From NCBI GenBank assembly GCA_963971225.1, contig OZ020267.1, positions 110,874,163 to 110,938,162 of the forward strand: a stretch of DNA of 64,000 bases. The letters run 5' to 3'. How positions within the stretch are numbered: the first letter of the stretch is position 1; every line of letters begins with the position of its first letter. Below are positions 35,760 through 46,155 of the stretch, in pieces. Source of the DNA: Melieria omissa (Eukaryota > Arthropoda > Insecta > Diptera > Ulidiidae). The notes under the pieces were generated by a model that searched no databases, was not told where the DNA came from, and saw only the letters and a list, made by a program, of their open reading frames with translations. Made by a program: the position numbers and the translations under genes.

Positions 35760-38060
35760 GTCCATACATCATTAAATTAGCCTCTACGTTCGTTTTTCAG
35801 TGCTTGTGTCCGTTCTTCTTTCGAGGCTTCTGTCCTTTTGTGTGCTATTCCTAGTCCCTTTTGTTAGTTTTTAAGTTTGTTCCTCTGTATGTCTATTCAA
35901 ATGTCCCTTTGTTGCCTTCTATCTGTTCATCCTTTCATCAATTAGTCCATCGTTCGTCCTTCAGTGCTTGTGTCCGTCCTTCCTTTGAGGCTTCTGTTTG
36001 TTTCTGTCCTGTTCTGAGACCCTTTTCTTTGTTTTTAGGTCCGTTCTTCTGTATCCTTGCGTTTGTGTCATTGTGTTGGCCTTCTATCTGTTCATCTGTT
36101 CATCCGTTTACCAATTAGTCCATCGTTCGTCTTTCAGTCCTTGTGTCCGTCCTTCTTTCGAGTTTCTGTCCTTTTTGTGTTTTCTGAGACCCGTTTCTAT
36201 GTTTTTAGATCTGTTCTTCTGTATGTCTACTCGGTCGTCCTTGTGCTCATCCTTTTATCTATTAGTCTATCGTTCGTCCTGCAGTTCTTGTTCCTGTCCT
36301 CTCTAGGAAGTCCTTAAGTCTTTGTCTGTCCTGTTCTGAGACCCTTTTCTTTCTTCGAATGTCTCTGTTTTGGCTTTCTATCTGTTCGTCTGTCCAACTG
36401 TTTGTCTGTCGATTCGTCAGTCTTTGTAAGCTTTCATCTTTTCGTACGCCTTTGGGTTCGTCTGTCTAAGCATTTTTTGGTTCATCCGAAACATTTTGTG
36501 TCTGTCCATCATTCTCTATGTCTATTCGTCCGATCATTAGACTTTATTTTTTCTTGTATATCTGACTTATGGCTGTCCTCTCTGTTCATCCATCGACTTA
36601 TGCGTCCTTCTTCCCAGCGGGCTACCTGTCGGTCTTTGAGTTCTTCTGTTGGTCTATTCGTATGTCCTTCTGTCTTTTCACGCGCCTTTCTATGTACGCG
36701 TCCATCCATCCGTCTGCCTATCGATCCTTCAGTCCTTGTATTTGGCTTTTATTCTGTCCTTGAGTCCGTCTGTTCGGTTCGTCCTTCAGTCCATCGGTAC
36801 AAGCTCGTCTATCTTTTCATCCTTATGCCTGTATCGACCCTTCAGTCCTTGTATTTGGCTTTTATTCTGTCCTTGAGTCCGTCTGTTCGGTTCGTCCTTC
36901 AGTCCATCGGTACAAGCTCGTCTATCTTTTCATCCTTATGCCTGTATCGACCCTTCAGTCCTTGTATTTGGCTTTTGGTCTGTCCTTGAGTCCGTCTGTT
37001 CCGTTCGTCTTTCAGTCCATCGGTACAAGCTCGTCTATCTTTTCATCCTTATGCCTGTATCGACCCTTCAGTAATTGTATTTGGCTGTTGGTCTGTCCTT
37101 GAGTCCGTCTGTTCCGTTCGTCTTTCAGTCCATCGGTACAAGCTCGTCTATCTTTTCATCCTTATGCCTGTATATCGCTCTGTCTCTTCATCTACTTATT
37201 TGCCCATTTGGTGTGTATTTATAAAAGTTATTAATGAATTATGTTAGTCTTCTGTCTATTCATCTTCGTCTATTCATCTTCGTGATTCTACTTGTATCTA
37301 TCCTTTGTTTCTTGAGTTCGTGTGCTTACCTGCGATTCATCCTTAAGTACGTCTTTAGATCCATTCGTAGAAACTTGGATCCATCTATTTATTTGCGCCG
37401 TTCTATTTCTGTTAACCGTTCGTCCTTGTGTCCGTTTGACCTGTTTGTATTTTTAATGTTCATCATTCAGCCTGTCTCTCTTTTTCCCTCCATTCGTCTT
37501 CTGGCTTTTCAACGATCTATTCTATTAGTAATTCGTTCATCCGCCTATCTTTCTGTCTATATGCTGGTCCGTCTTTAAGTCTTAAGTCTTGGATCCATCA
37601 ATTTATTTGGACTTTTCTATCTCTATTCATCCGTGCGTCCTTGTGTCCGTATGACCTGTTGGTATTTCTGATGTCCATCCTTCAGTTCGTCTCTAATTTT
37701 CCTCTCCGTTCCTCTCTTGGCTACTCAACGATCTATTCTCTTAGTAATTCATTCAATCGCCTATCTTTCTGTCTACATGTTGATCCGTCCTTAAGTCTTA
37801 AGTCTTGGATCCATGTATTTATTTGCACTTCTCTATCTCTGTTCATCCGTACGTCCTTTTGTCCCTATGACCTGTTTGTATGTCTGATGTCCATCCTTCA
37901 GTTCGTCGCTCATTTTCCTCTCCGTTCGTCTCTTGTCAGCTCATTGATCCATCGGATTGGTAAATCGGTCCTCTGTGTATCTTTTGTCTTTATCTCTATG
38001 TTCGAACGTTTTTGGCTTCGTTCTCTCTATTTATTCACCTACCTATGCCAAATTATCTTG
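35760..38060. repeat. Pyrimidine-biased higher-order repeat region
   Basis: The whole 2.3 kb is built from GTCC, TTCGTCC, TCAGTCC and CTATCTGTTCATC words. At least three levels are visible: diverged units of roughly 180 bp at 35860-36360, the clean 113-bp array at 36730-37181, and diverged units of about 200 bp at 37330-37930 (TTGGATCCAT, CCTGTTTGTAT and CAACGATCTATTCT blocks). Long frames here are repeat artefacts. Confidence 0.85.
36730..37181. repeat. 113-bp tandem array, four copies
   Basis: The word TTCAGTCCTTGTATTTGGCT (GTAATTGTA in the last copy) starts at spacings of exactly 113 bp: CAG at 36730, 36843, 36956 and 37069. Copies are nearly identical, so this is the youngest layer in the region. 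Confidence 0.93.
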
Positions 38061-38064
38061 TAAA

Positions 38065-41000
38065 ATCCATCAAATGATGCCCACGAAACAAGACGTCGCA
38101 TGTTCCGTTGAGTACCATAGCACATACATTCAATTTTCAAGCCGATAACATTGCATCCACAAAGTAATAGTAAAGATTCTCTTCCATATCTTCTCAATGG
38201 AACTGCTCAGTGCACTTTTCCGCAGGCTCTTCTCCCCCTTTACAGTCATTCAATGACGCTGACGGGCAACCGTACTGTAGTCGACTTTACTGCGCCAACA
38301 CTCCCAGGTGGTGGCGGGCAGCAGCGCTACTTAATTAGCATAAAAGCCGTCACACACATGCGGAGCCGGCACAGCGAGTCGGGCCCAGGCGCTTTGGCAA
38401 AAATGTAGCAGTCCAGGGAATTGGCAACACTAATTTATAGACATTAACCAAACCTAAGCAACAGCGGCAGCCAGCGCCAGTGTTGCGCACTTTTCGCCGC
38501 AGCAGATTTTACTATAGTTTTTGCCAACTTTGCTGTGACGCTTGGCGTTGTTTTTTTACAAAGCAAGAGAAGAAAAAAAGCAAAGGCGATGCAGAAAAAA
38601 TTTGAGAAAAAAGCCAGTAAAAAAATCAAGAGTTGAAACAATGCACACGTTGCGCTCCCTTGGGTTGCAACACTGTGTTGCTGATGTTGTTGTTGTTGTT
38701 GCCAAATGCGTTGTAATGTGCTTTGTTGTTGCTGCCACAGTGGCTGCTTAACATATGATAGAAGGTGAAGAAAAAAATCGTAATCAGTGCAACAACAACA
38801 ACAACAATTATCATTGCTCAGCTCACACAACTGCAGCGCGGCGCATTGCTAAACAAAAGGAATGAATAAATGAATGAACAAAAAAAATGGCAAAAATCTG
38901 CATATCTGCTTATGGCCACATTTGGATGTGTTGTGTTGCACGTGCAACATGTTGGCAGTGGCTGGTACGTGTTAGTGTACGTGTGTGTGTGTGTGTTTGT
39001 GTTGGCACATGAATGCAATTTGGTGCCGTGTGCAAATTTGCTGCATGCGTTCTTTGCTGTTGCCTCCTCAAAGCGGCTTTCGGCGCGAACATTTCGCCCA
39101 GCATAGCTGCCCGCCCCTAAAAGTATGCCACAGAGAATTGGGTTATGATTTAGCAGAAAGCGCACTGTGGACCAGCGCACTTTGGGGATGCATAATGTAA
39201 TTAATATGTGACTTGAGAGGAATTGTGTGGCTACTAATTGTTGGATAATATGCATTTGGTGTTGTTGTAGGGCACAAGTGAGGTTAAGTAAGGAATCATG
39301 AGGCTTTGGAGAGTTTAACTTATTATGAATTATTAGTTTATTCAATTATATTTTATTATTTATTTATTTCTTTATTTGTTAAGTATTAAAGTTTCAGTAA
39401 AAAAAAATCTTGATAAAAATGTCAGTATTTATTTAACTATTGTCATAACTACTGACACTTGGCCTTGGCCATTGATTACTTAAGTCATAATTTCCATGAA
39501 TGCATCAACACTTGTGCACAAATACTTCTACATACATACGTTTATTTGCATATTTATATGCACATATAAAATTTTCGAAAGCTTTCGAGCTCAAGGCTGC
39601 TAAAATCCACATCCAACTCGGCGCATGTGTGTGCGCAAATATTGTTGCTTGGGTGTGTGTGTGTGAGAGTGAGTGTGTGGAGTTGTTTGCATGTGTGTAA
39701 TGGCGAGTACTAAGCGCTCAATTTTCCACACATTGCTTGCTGCAAATATGAAAATGCTGTGACATAGTTAAAATTTGTAATTAAATTTGTCACCGCTGCG
39801 CTTTACAGGGTCGCGCAAACTTTTCCAAAATGTCAAACAACGTTCATGTCCAGAAAATGAATTTCAACCCAATGAAATTTTGATTTAAGATAGTTTTTCT
39901 TGTTTCCAATACTTCACTGTCATGTTAACTCTTTTTCCATAATTGCCTGTGCCACCTCATTCCACTCATTCTATCTCTCTCTCTCTCTGTGTTTTCTCAA
40001 ATTGTAATCAATTACGTAAAGACTCGAAATAACTGAAAAGCCAATTTTCCATATGCATTAAAATTCATTGCTTGCTTTTTCTGTGGGTTTTCGGCCCATC
40101 GCCTTGCAATGCGAGCAGGTGGCAACAACACAGCCGAAAAAAAGTGCTGCCAATAAGCATGGAAAAGCGCACTAGGCGCATAGCATTGCAGTGCTACCTG
40201 CAACGTTTGCAGCTCATATTACCAACATATGCAATTTTTTTTGCCATCTTCCTCGACTTTGAACTTTTTTTTTTCACTGGCGCCTCATTCTTCAGTTTGC
40301 ATTGCAAGAAAATTCAATTAAAATTCCTTGCCAATGAAAAGCAGGCAAAAAGTCAAAGCAAATGAAAAAGGAAAATCAGCAAACATAGCAACATAGAAGA
40401 AGATTTTTTGTTTTTGTTGGCAGCGCATATGTGACACTTTGTCGCTGGCTGTCAGTTGAGCAGTCAGGTGACACGTTGCCACTATCAACCGTGATTTTTT
40501 TTTTGCCCCATTCTCAACAGTTTTTGGCACGTTGAGTCGTCTGGCTGTCAGAAGTTTTTTTTTGGTAGGCTTCACCGTGCGCAGTTCATTTCAAGCAAAC
40601 AGAAACTATTTAAAAAAAAAACTATTGTATAAACTGTGAAAAAATTACCCACAAATCTCTCTCTCTTTCTATCTGTCTCTCTCACTCTCTTACCCACCAC
40701 AACTCCAATGATTTTCTAGAGTTTTCTGTGAGCATTTTACATATTTGCTTTGCAGTTTTCTTTAGACAGCATCGATTGTGTTTTTTGTGGTCTTCGGCTG
40801 CGTGCCCGAGTCTGAGTTGATTTCCACTTCTGGCCGTTTGCGGTTGAATGAATCGTTTTGTCGCTGGCCACTCAGCTGCACTGACGAATGTTGTCGATGG
40901 CTGCTGGTGCGGCCTTTTCGCTGTTGACTTTTCGTATGATTCGAAAACAATGGACGACAGATTTGTGCGCTTTGAATATAAATTGACCGCAGTGCTGGAT

Positions 41001-41530
41001 GTGCAGTGGTGGTGTGAATGACAAACAGCTGTCTGACAGCTGGTCAACGCCGGTGTCTGACAGTTGGCGGCGTTCGTTTAACGAACTGTGGGGGAGTTTG
41101 TTGGTTTTGAAATGGAAGTGAAATTGAATGAGAATAATTGAAAATAAGACATTTTTACAATTAACTTGAAATTTGAAATGAATTTTTTCTAATAATATTT
41201 TTAATTGTTTTTTTATTTACAGGTATTAAAATTAATTGAAAGTTTGCTACGTTTGTGCACATTTGACCACTGTGAGTATGAATATTTTGACATAATTTTT
41301 TTTTTGGATTAACAAGACTAGTTACCGGATCTTTATTATAGTCTTTTTAAGACCTCATAGTGATTTATCATAATTATAGTAGCATTCACAATAACAGACA
41401 TTCAGAAAATTCTGATCCTAGGTTCTAGAGCTCAAAATAGTGGGTTGCAAATAAGATAGCAAACAACACTCTTTTTTTATTTATTTTTTTTGACTCGAAC
41501 AAACGCGCAGGGAATGGATGACCCCTTCAA
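38065..41530. other. No confirmed gene; spacer with one weak exon candidate
   Basis: TTG triplets (38683-38703), CAA triplets (38790-38806), TG tracts (38980-38998, 39653-39680), a CT tract at 39970-39988 and several A/T runs. The only hint of a transcript is the minus-strand segment described at 40689-40990. Confidence 0.5.
40689..40990 (-). other. Possible non-coding first exon, weak
   Basis: On the minus strand an AATTTATATTC box at about 40976-40986 is followed by a comparatively GC-rich 300-bp stretch that ends in GTTGTGGTGG next to GTAAGAGAG, a good splice-donor match (GT at 40692-40693). The open frame across it begins at a TTG, so if transcribed it would be leader sequence. No partner acceptor was identified. 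This is conjecture from signals only. Confidence 0.2.
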
Positions 41531-41534
41531 AGTA

Positions 41535-41782
41535 CAGTCGTGTATGGATATAGTGAACTAATTATTGCAAGGCCTGTTAACAGTATTGAGGTTGTTCACT
41601 ATGTCAAGGTTAACATTTTCGTTCAAAAACTCGTTTTATTTGCTCAAAATACACTTTTTGTTTTTGCTTGCAATTGCTTTAAAAATTTTGTTCAATATTT
41701 AGAAGCTCCATGTCAAAATTTGGGTGTTCACTATATCGAGGTGTTTACTATATAGGGTGTTCACTATACCTAGACACGACTA
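41535..41782. mobile_element. pogo/Tc1-like MITE (248 bp, TA target)
   Basis: About 26-bp terminal inverted repeats: CAGTCGTGTATGGATATAG at the left, and TAGTCGTGTCTAGGTATAG when the right end is inverted, both continuing TGAAC. TA dinucleotides flank both ends (41533-41534, 41783-41784). CAGT-type ends with a TA duplication suit pogo/Tigger relatives of Tc1/mariner. Further GTTCACTAT motifs repeat inside the right half. No transposase. Confidence 0.8.
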
Positions 41783-42098
41783 TAAATGGCTTCATCCAGA
41801 AATAGCTACAGGATCAGCTGAATTGCATTGATCTTTACAACGTCCATGCAACCCTGTATTTGACAGAACTATTCCGAAGACCTACTGCATGGTTTTAACA
41901 AACAAAAAAGAAGTGAAACATGTTTAAACCCGGCATCAGTCTATTTTTTTGTAGTTAATAAGAAATTTTCGCTATTCCTAAGGAATTTTTAAAGATTGTG
42001 AATACCATTAGTGCTTTTTTAAAAAATATCAAACGAAGACGATTGTCTTAGTGTTTGAAAAAAGTTATTTAAGCAGTAGTTTGATTTTTGTTTGCAAT

Positions 42099-42104
42099 TT
42101 TATT
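42099..42104 (-). terminator. Poly(A) signal AATAAA for the secreted-protein gene
   Basis: AATAAA on the minus strand, about 142 bases after the stop codon at 42246-42248. This gives a short 3' UTR. It is the first clear signal downstream, though a second T-rich/A-rich stretch at 42176-42195 could also serve. Confidence 0.55.
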
Positions 42105-42245
42105 TATAACAATGCATTCGTCACCTCCTTTTTGTGCAATACCCAACACCAAATAGTTGACTACAAGAGTTAAAAGAATAAATTTTTAAATAAACTATTT
42201 ACAAGATGCATTCGTTGTCGTCATTTAAAATATTGAAACCATTAG

Positions 42246-44417
42246 TTAAACAGCCACAGTTGAACTGTCAGATTCGTTGCTTTCTGAATCGTCGCTCTGA
42301 CTGTCATTATCCTGATTGTCGCTCGCATTGTCACCGCTATTGTTGTCGTTCTCGCCATTGCTGTTGTCCTCGCTATTGCTGTCCTCTTCGATTATATAGT
42401 CGTTCTCGGTCACATTCGAAGTGACGCTTTGAATATCGTCCTCGTTGTTGTCACTCTCGCCATTGCTGTCGCTCTCGCTATTGCTGTCCTCTTCGCTTAT
42501 ATTGTCGTTCTCGGTCGCATTCGAAGTGACGCTTTGAATATCGTCCTCGTTGCTGTCACTCTCGCCATTGCTGTCGTCCTCGCTATTGCTGTCCTCTTCG
42601 CTTATATTGTCGTTCTCGGTCGCATTCGAAGTGACGCTTTGAATATCGTCCTCGTTGCTGTCATTCTCGCTGCTGCCACTCTGACTATCGCTCTCGCTCT
42701 GGCTATCGCCGTCAATCAAATTGTCGCTTTGGTTATCGCTCTCGCCACTGCTGCTGTTGCCACTCTCGCTATTACTATCGCTCTCGTTGCTGCCACTCTG
42801 ACTATCGCTCTCGCTCTGACTATCGCCTTGGTTATCGCTTTCGCCACTGCTGCTGTTGTCACTCTGGCTGTCGCTTTGGCTGTCGTTTTCTCCATCCCTC
42901 TCGCTGCTGCCACTCTGACTATCGCTCTCGCTCTGGCTATCGCCGTCAATCAAATTGTCGCTTTGGTTATCGCTCTCGCCACTGCTGCTGTTGCCACTCT
43001 CGCTATTGCTGTCGCTCTCGTTGCTGTCACTCTGACTATCGCTCTCGCTCTGACTATCGCCTTGGTTATCGCTCTCGCCACTGTTGCTGTTGTCATTCTC
43101 GCTGTCACTTTGGCTGTCGTTTTCTTCATCGCTCTCGCTGCTGCCACTCTGACTATCACTCTCGCTCTGGCTATCGCTTTCGCTCTCGCTCTGGCTATCG
43201 CTCTCGCTCTCGCTCAGGCTATCGCTCTCGCTCTCGCTCTCGCTGCTGCCACTCTGACTATCGTTCTCGCTCTGGCTATCGCCGTCAATCAAAGTGTCGC
43301 TTTGGTTATCGCTATCGCTTTCAATGTCGTTTGAACTTACCTCTGCAATATCATTGTTTATGCTCTCCTCATCATCGTTATCGCTCTGCGCGTTGCGCTC
43401 GATCGTCTCTTCTATGATCTGCTGCAACTGGCGCTGTACTTTATAGGTTTCCAGCTTGAATTCAACCAAAGTCTTAACGACACACGAGCGACGCGAATAG
43501 TCGGCGCTCAACAGTTTTGCGCTCTCGTTGAGCAGCTCAGCGAAATCGGCTGGCGCCCTGGCCAAGCCTTGCAGCACGTTGCGCACATTGCGACGACACT
43601 GCGAACTGGCAGCGATGCTATCGTCACTGTCCAGGCACAGTTCCACTTGCACAATCACCTCCTGCAGGACATTCTGATAGCGTCCAATTGCCTCCACCAA
43701 ACGCATCTCGAAGTTTTGCAGCTCGAATTCCTGTTGGTCGGCACAGCTGCTCAGGAAGTTGCTGTATCGACTGATCAACTCGTTGATTATCTGGCGCGCC
43801 TGATCGATGGCGTCGTCATTGCCGTCCGTGCCCACTGCAACCTTCTCCAGCTGCGCGGCGGACCAGGCATTCCAGCGGCTCTGAACGTCCTGTTCTTGTT
43901 TGATGATCGACTCGGAGACATGATCGCGCACGCTCAACGCATTCTGCTCCAGCTGCTGCACCTGCGAGCTGATCAGTTTCAGTTGGCGTTCAATGTCGGA
44001 AAGAGCGCGACGCTTGATGCGATTCTCCAGCGCCTGGATTTGAGCGCTCAAGTTGATGCGGAACGCTTGCAGGCTCGCCGTGAAATTGGTCACTGCCTGC
44101 CGCACCAACACGCGCACGCTTCCGCTGATCGCGTCCGCATACTGCTCGGCCTCCTTGATGAATTGCTGTGTTGCGGTTGTTAGGTTGTCGAGGAAGTTTT
44201 GCGCCGTCTCAGCGCCTGTTTGGGCGGCATTGTGGATTTCATCTACGACATCCTTGGCGAGGTCGCCGAAACCCTGGAAGATGTCACTGAACAGGTTGCC
44301 GCTCTGAGCGTTGCCCTGCGCCTGAACATTTACCTGAAGGCTGGCTTGCGGATAGGCACAGCTGAGCTGCAGCAGCGCTGCGCTCAGTGTGAGCACCAAA
44401 GCGGTCGTGAACTTCAT
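42246..44417 (-). CDS. Secreted protein with four-cysteine helical domain and acidic Ser-rich repeat tail
   Basis: Single-exon frame of 723 codons. The start is the ATG at 44417-44415, opening MKFTTALVLTLSAALLQLSC. The frame stays open 13 codons further upstream but only from a TTG. Residues 1-21 are a signal peptide with likely cleavage after SCA. Residues 30-345 are Gln/Ala/Leu/Glu-rich and predicted helical, with possible N-glycosylation sites (N78, N111, N122, N297) and exactly four mature cysteines (225, 261, 274, 312). RIKRR near 133-137 is a possible furin-type site. From about 344 to the end the chain is Ser/Asp/Glu/Asn/Gln repeat, strongly acidic and probably disordered. The cysteine domain resembles small secreted fly proteins of the DUF725 type; that link is tentative. 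A matrix, glue, cuticle or seminal role would be guesswork. It has no neighbouring gene in the window. Confidence 0.85.
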   Translation of the reverse strand: MKFTTALVLTLSAALLQLSCAYPQASLQVNVQAQGNAQSGNLFSDIFQGFGDLAKDVVDEIHNAAQTGAETAQNFLDNLTTATQQFIKEAEQYADAISGSVRVLVRQAVTNFTASLQAFRINLSAQIQALENRIKRRALSDIERQLKLISSQVQQLEQNALSVRDHVSESIIKQEQDVQSRWNAWSAAQLEKVAVGTDGNDDAIDQARQIINELISRYSNFLSSCADQQEFELQNFEMRLVEAIGRYQNVLQEVIVQVELCLDSDDSIAASSQCRRNVRNVLQGLARAPADFAELLNESAKLLSADYSRRSCVVKTLVEFKLETYKVQRQLQQIIEETIERNAQSDNDDEESINNDIAEVSSNDIESDSDNQSDTLIDGDSQSENDSQSGSSESESESDSLSESESDSQSESESDSQSESDSQSGSSESDEENDSQSDSENDNSNSGESDNQGDSQSESDSQSDSNESDSNSESGNSSSGESDNQSDNLIDGDSQSESDSQSGSSERDGENDSQSDSQSDNSSSGESDNQGDSQSESDSQSGSNESDSNSESGNSSSGESDNQSDNLIDGDSQSESDSQSGSSENDSNEDDIQSVTSNATENDNISEEDSNSEDDSNGESDSNEDDIQSVTSNATENDNISEEDSNSESDSNGESDNNEDDIQSVTSNVTENDYIIEEDSNSEDNSNGENDNNSGDNASDNQDNDSQSDDSESNESDSSTVAV
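42330..43330 (-). repeat. In-frame coding repeats of the acidic tail
   Basis: Two repeat types, both multiples of three. A 105-bp (35-residue) unit occurs three times at 42421, 42526 and 42631, containing NEDDIQSVTSNATENDNISE. A 234-bp (78-residue) unit is duplicated with landmarks at 42711 and 42945, containing NLIDGDSQSESDSQSG. The rest is short SES/SDS/SQS runs. Frame conservation across repeats argues that the protein is under selection. Confidence 0.9.
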
Positions 44418-44490
44418 GGCCTGCGATGTGTGCTGGTGTCTCTTCAAGGTCGTCAATACGACTTAGTTGCCAGTAGACGGCCACTCGCGG

Positions 44491-44498
44491 TTTTATAG
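44491..44498 (-). promoter_or_regulatory. TATA box of the secreted-protein gene
   Basis: Minus-strand CTATAAAA about 75 bp before the chosen ATG. A start site about 30 bp downstream would give a leader of roughly 45-50 bases. TATA plus a short leader and no intron fits a strongly and tissue-specifically expressed secretory gene. Upstream at about 44532-44544 lies ATTGCATTGCAAT, a near-palindrome that could bind a bZIP or POU factor (inference). Confidence 0.7.
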
Positions 44499-44529
44499 TG
44501 TCGTGCAGGTGCAACTGTTGACCGGTAGC

Positions 44530-45630
44530 GATTGCATTGCAATGAGCGGTGACGCGAATACCTATTTTGGTCCAAGTCGTTGAGAGCGGCGATCAGCTGA
44601 GATGATTCTTTTTTTGTAATTGGTTTATTGATACAAATGGTCTGCCAATTCAATTGACTGGTCATTCTCAAGTTACTGTAGCAAAAACAACGGGAGCAAC
44701 AATGTTTTATGTAGTTAGGCTTGCAGTAGCAACAACAATGCGCAGATCAAATATTTAAGTAGTAAATGTGAACACAGCTGTCGCATTGTTTTGGGGAATA
44801 TGATAATTTTTTTCTCTAATAAAAAGCCGACGTTTCATATGAAAATTAGCAAAACGAAATTACAAAACAAAGATGAGGGAATAATTTTAAAAACAAATTG
44901 CTCATGAATATATTTCGATATAGAGATCAAGAAAAATACGTAAACATGTATCGCTATTTTTTTTTTAATTGATAACTTATTGAAAACGATTTTTTCAATT
45001 TAAAATGTAATAACTTATGTGTTCGGATAGGTCGGAATTTCCCTTCAATACGTTTGTTTTGCTTGTTTATCTTTGACGAAAATCATTTATATTTCCATAC
45101 AAACGATGAATCGTTTTTGGACTGTAACAAGTCGAATCATATTTTGAGATCGTTTAGGAAAAATCTCAAATTGGAGGGTCTTTGGGCTCTTTCTCCATTC
45201 CTTCCAAAATGAGGTCTTGCTTTACAGATACAAAGATCATTTTTGCTCCGAAAACGAGGTTTGAAAGTGAAAGTGATGATTTAAAAACTCTGCTCTTCTA
45301 TTCGTAATTTTTCTCTCCTTATTCTTCGAAACTATTCTTTGTTGTTTGTTATTCAGTTTGGAACAGAATTGTTCTCGAGAAGTATGCAAAGATTAGGTTG
45401 TACAATCTTTCAACTAGAAGTTCTAAAGGTCAAGTGCCAGGAATCTTTTAGTTTGAAACAAAATCGTTAAAGCAACATTTGTGCAGATCTCGATTAGCCC
45501 TAACTTCTATTCCTCAAGTGTCAAAATTGTTTCGTTCGAGACAAAATATTTCAAGAAAAACTTACCCAGATCAGAATTTACCCTCAGTTCTCATCTTTAC
45601 GTGTCGAGAATCACTAAGATCCAGTTCCAC
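44530..45630. other. Upstream region of the gene; no second gene seen
   Basis: AT-rich DNA with diverged direct echoes (TTCGAAACAAAAT, TTCGAGAAAAA, CAAGTGCCAGGAATC and CGTGTCGAGAATC types) at 45350-45620. They continue on the far side of the mariner insertion at 46200-46260. It probably contains the gene's enhancers, but none can be named. Confidence 0.5.
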
Positions 45631-45633
45631 TTA

Positions 45634-46153
45634 CGTGGGTGATCCGATAAGTATTTAGCCTACAAAAGAAAAACGACAATTTTGAAAAATGGCGATTTAT
45701 TTCTCAACGTAGTCTCCTTTCAACTCGATACACTTGACCCAGCGATGCTCCAACTTCTTTAACCCGTCTGAAAAATACGTTTTCTGGAGGCCTCCATGGC
45801 GGCGATAACCTCCTCATTCGACTCAAATTTCTGCCCGGCGAGTGACTTTTTCAAGTTTGAAAACAAAAAGAAGTCACACGGGGCCAAATCTGGTGAATAC
45901 GGTGGATGGGACAGCTCTTCGTAGCCTAATGCGACCAATTTGGCGAATCACCGACTGATATTGCTCTTTTTCCATTTTTCTAAAATCAGCGGACACGTTC
46001 GTTTCCAAACGCGGTCAAAACAAAACTACTAATCCAATATGGCTGAGATTTTAACAGTAGCTGTCTACGAGGATGTACTACACGATAGTAAATTTCTCTT
46101 ACGATAGTGGCACCATCGGGCGGTGGGACTAAGTACTTATCGGACTGCTCACG
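45634..46153 (-). mobile_element. Mariner internal-deletion derivative (520 bp)
   Basis: Inverted ends CGTGGGTGATCCGATAAG (left) and CGTGAGCAGTCCGATAAG (right, inverted) lie between TA duplications (45632-45633, 46154-46155). On the minus strand the frame opens MEKEQYRSVIRQIG, a mariner-type transposase N-terminus. It then jumps to LGYEELSHPPYSPDLAPCDF, the segment around the third catalytic aspartate, and on to the C-terminal RWVKCIELKGDYVEK. Everything between is deleted, including the first two catalytic aspartates and most of the DNA-binding domain. The join and later frame changes make it non-autonomous, though both ends survive. Confidence 0.88.
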
Positions 46154-46155
46154 TA

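Noticed and set aside
36402..36989. 195-codon frame
   Set aside because: Crosses the 113-bp array, whose period is not a multiple of three; no conserved protein pattern.
38818..39345. 175-codon minus-strand frame
   Set aside because: Reads across TG/CA and CAA tracts; no domain visible.
42429..43334. Plus-strand 301-codon frame rich in Ala, Val, Ile and Leu
   Set aside because: It is the antisense of the Ser/Asp/Glu repeat tail of the minus-strand gene; repeats in a multiple of three keep other frames open too.
43569..44183. Plus-strand 204-codon frame opposite the cysteine domain
   Set aside because: Shadow of the real gene; no signal or domain of its own.
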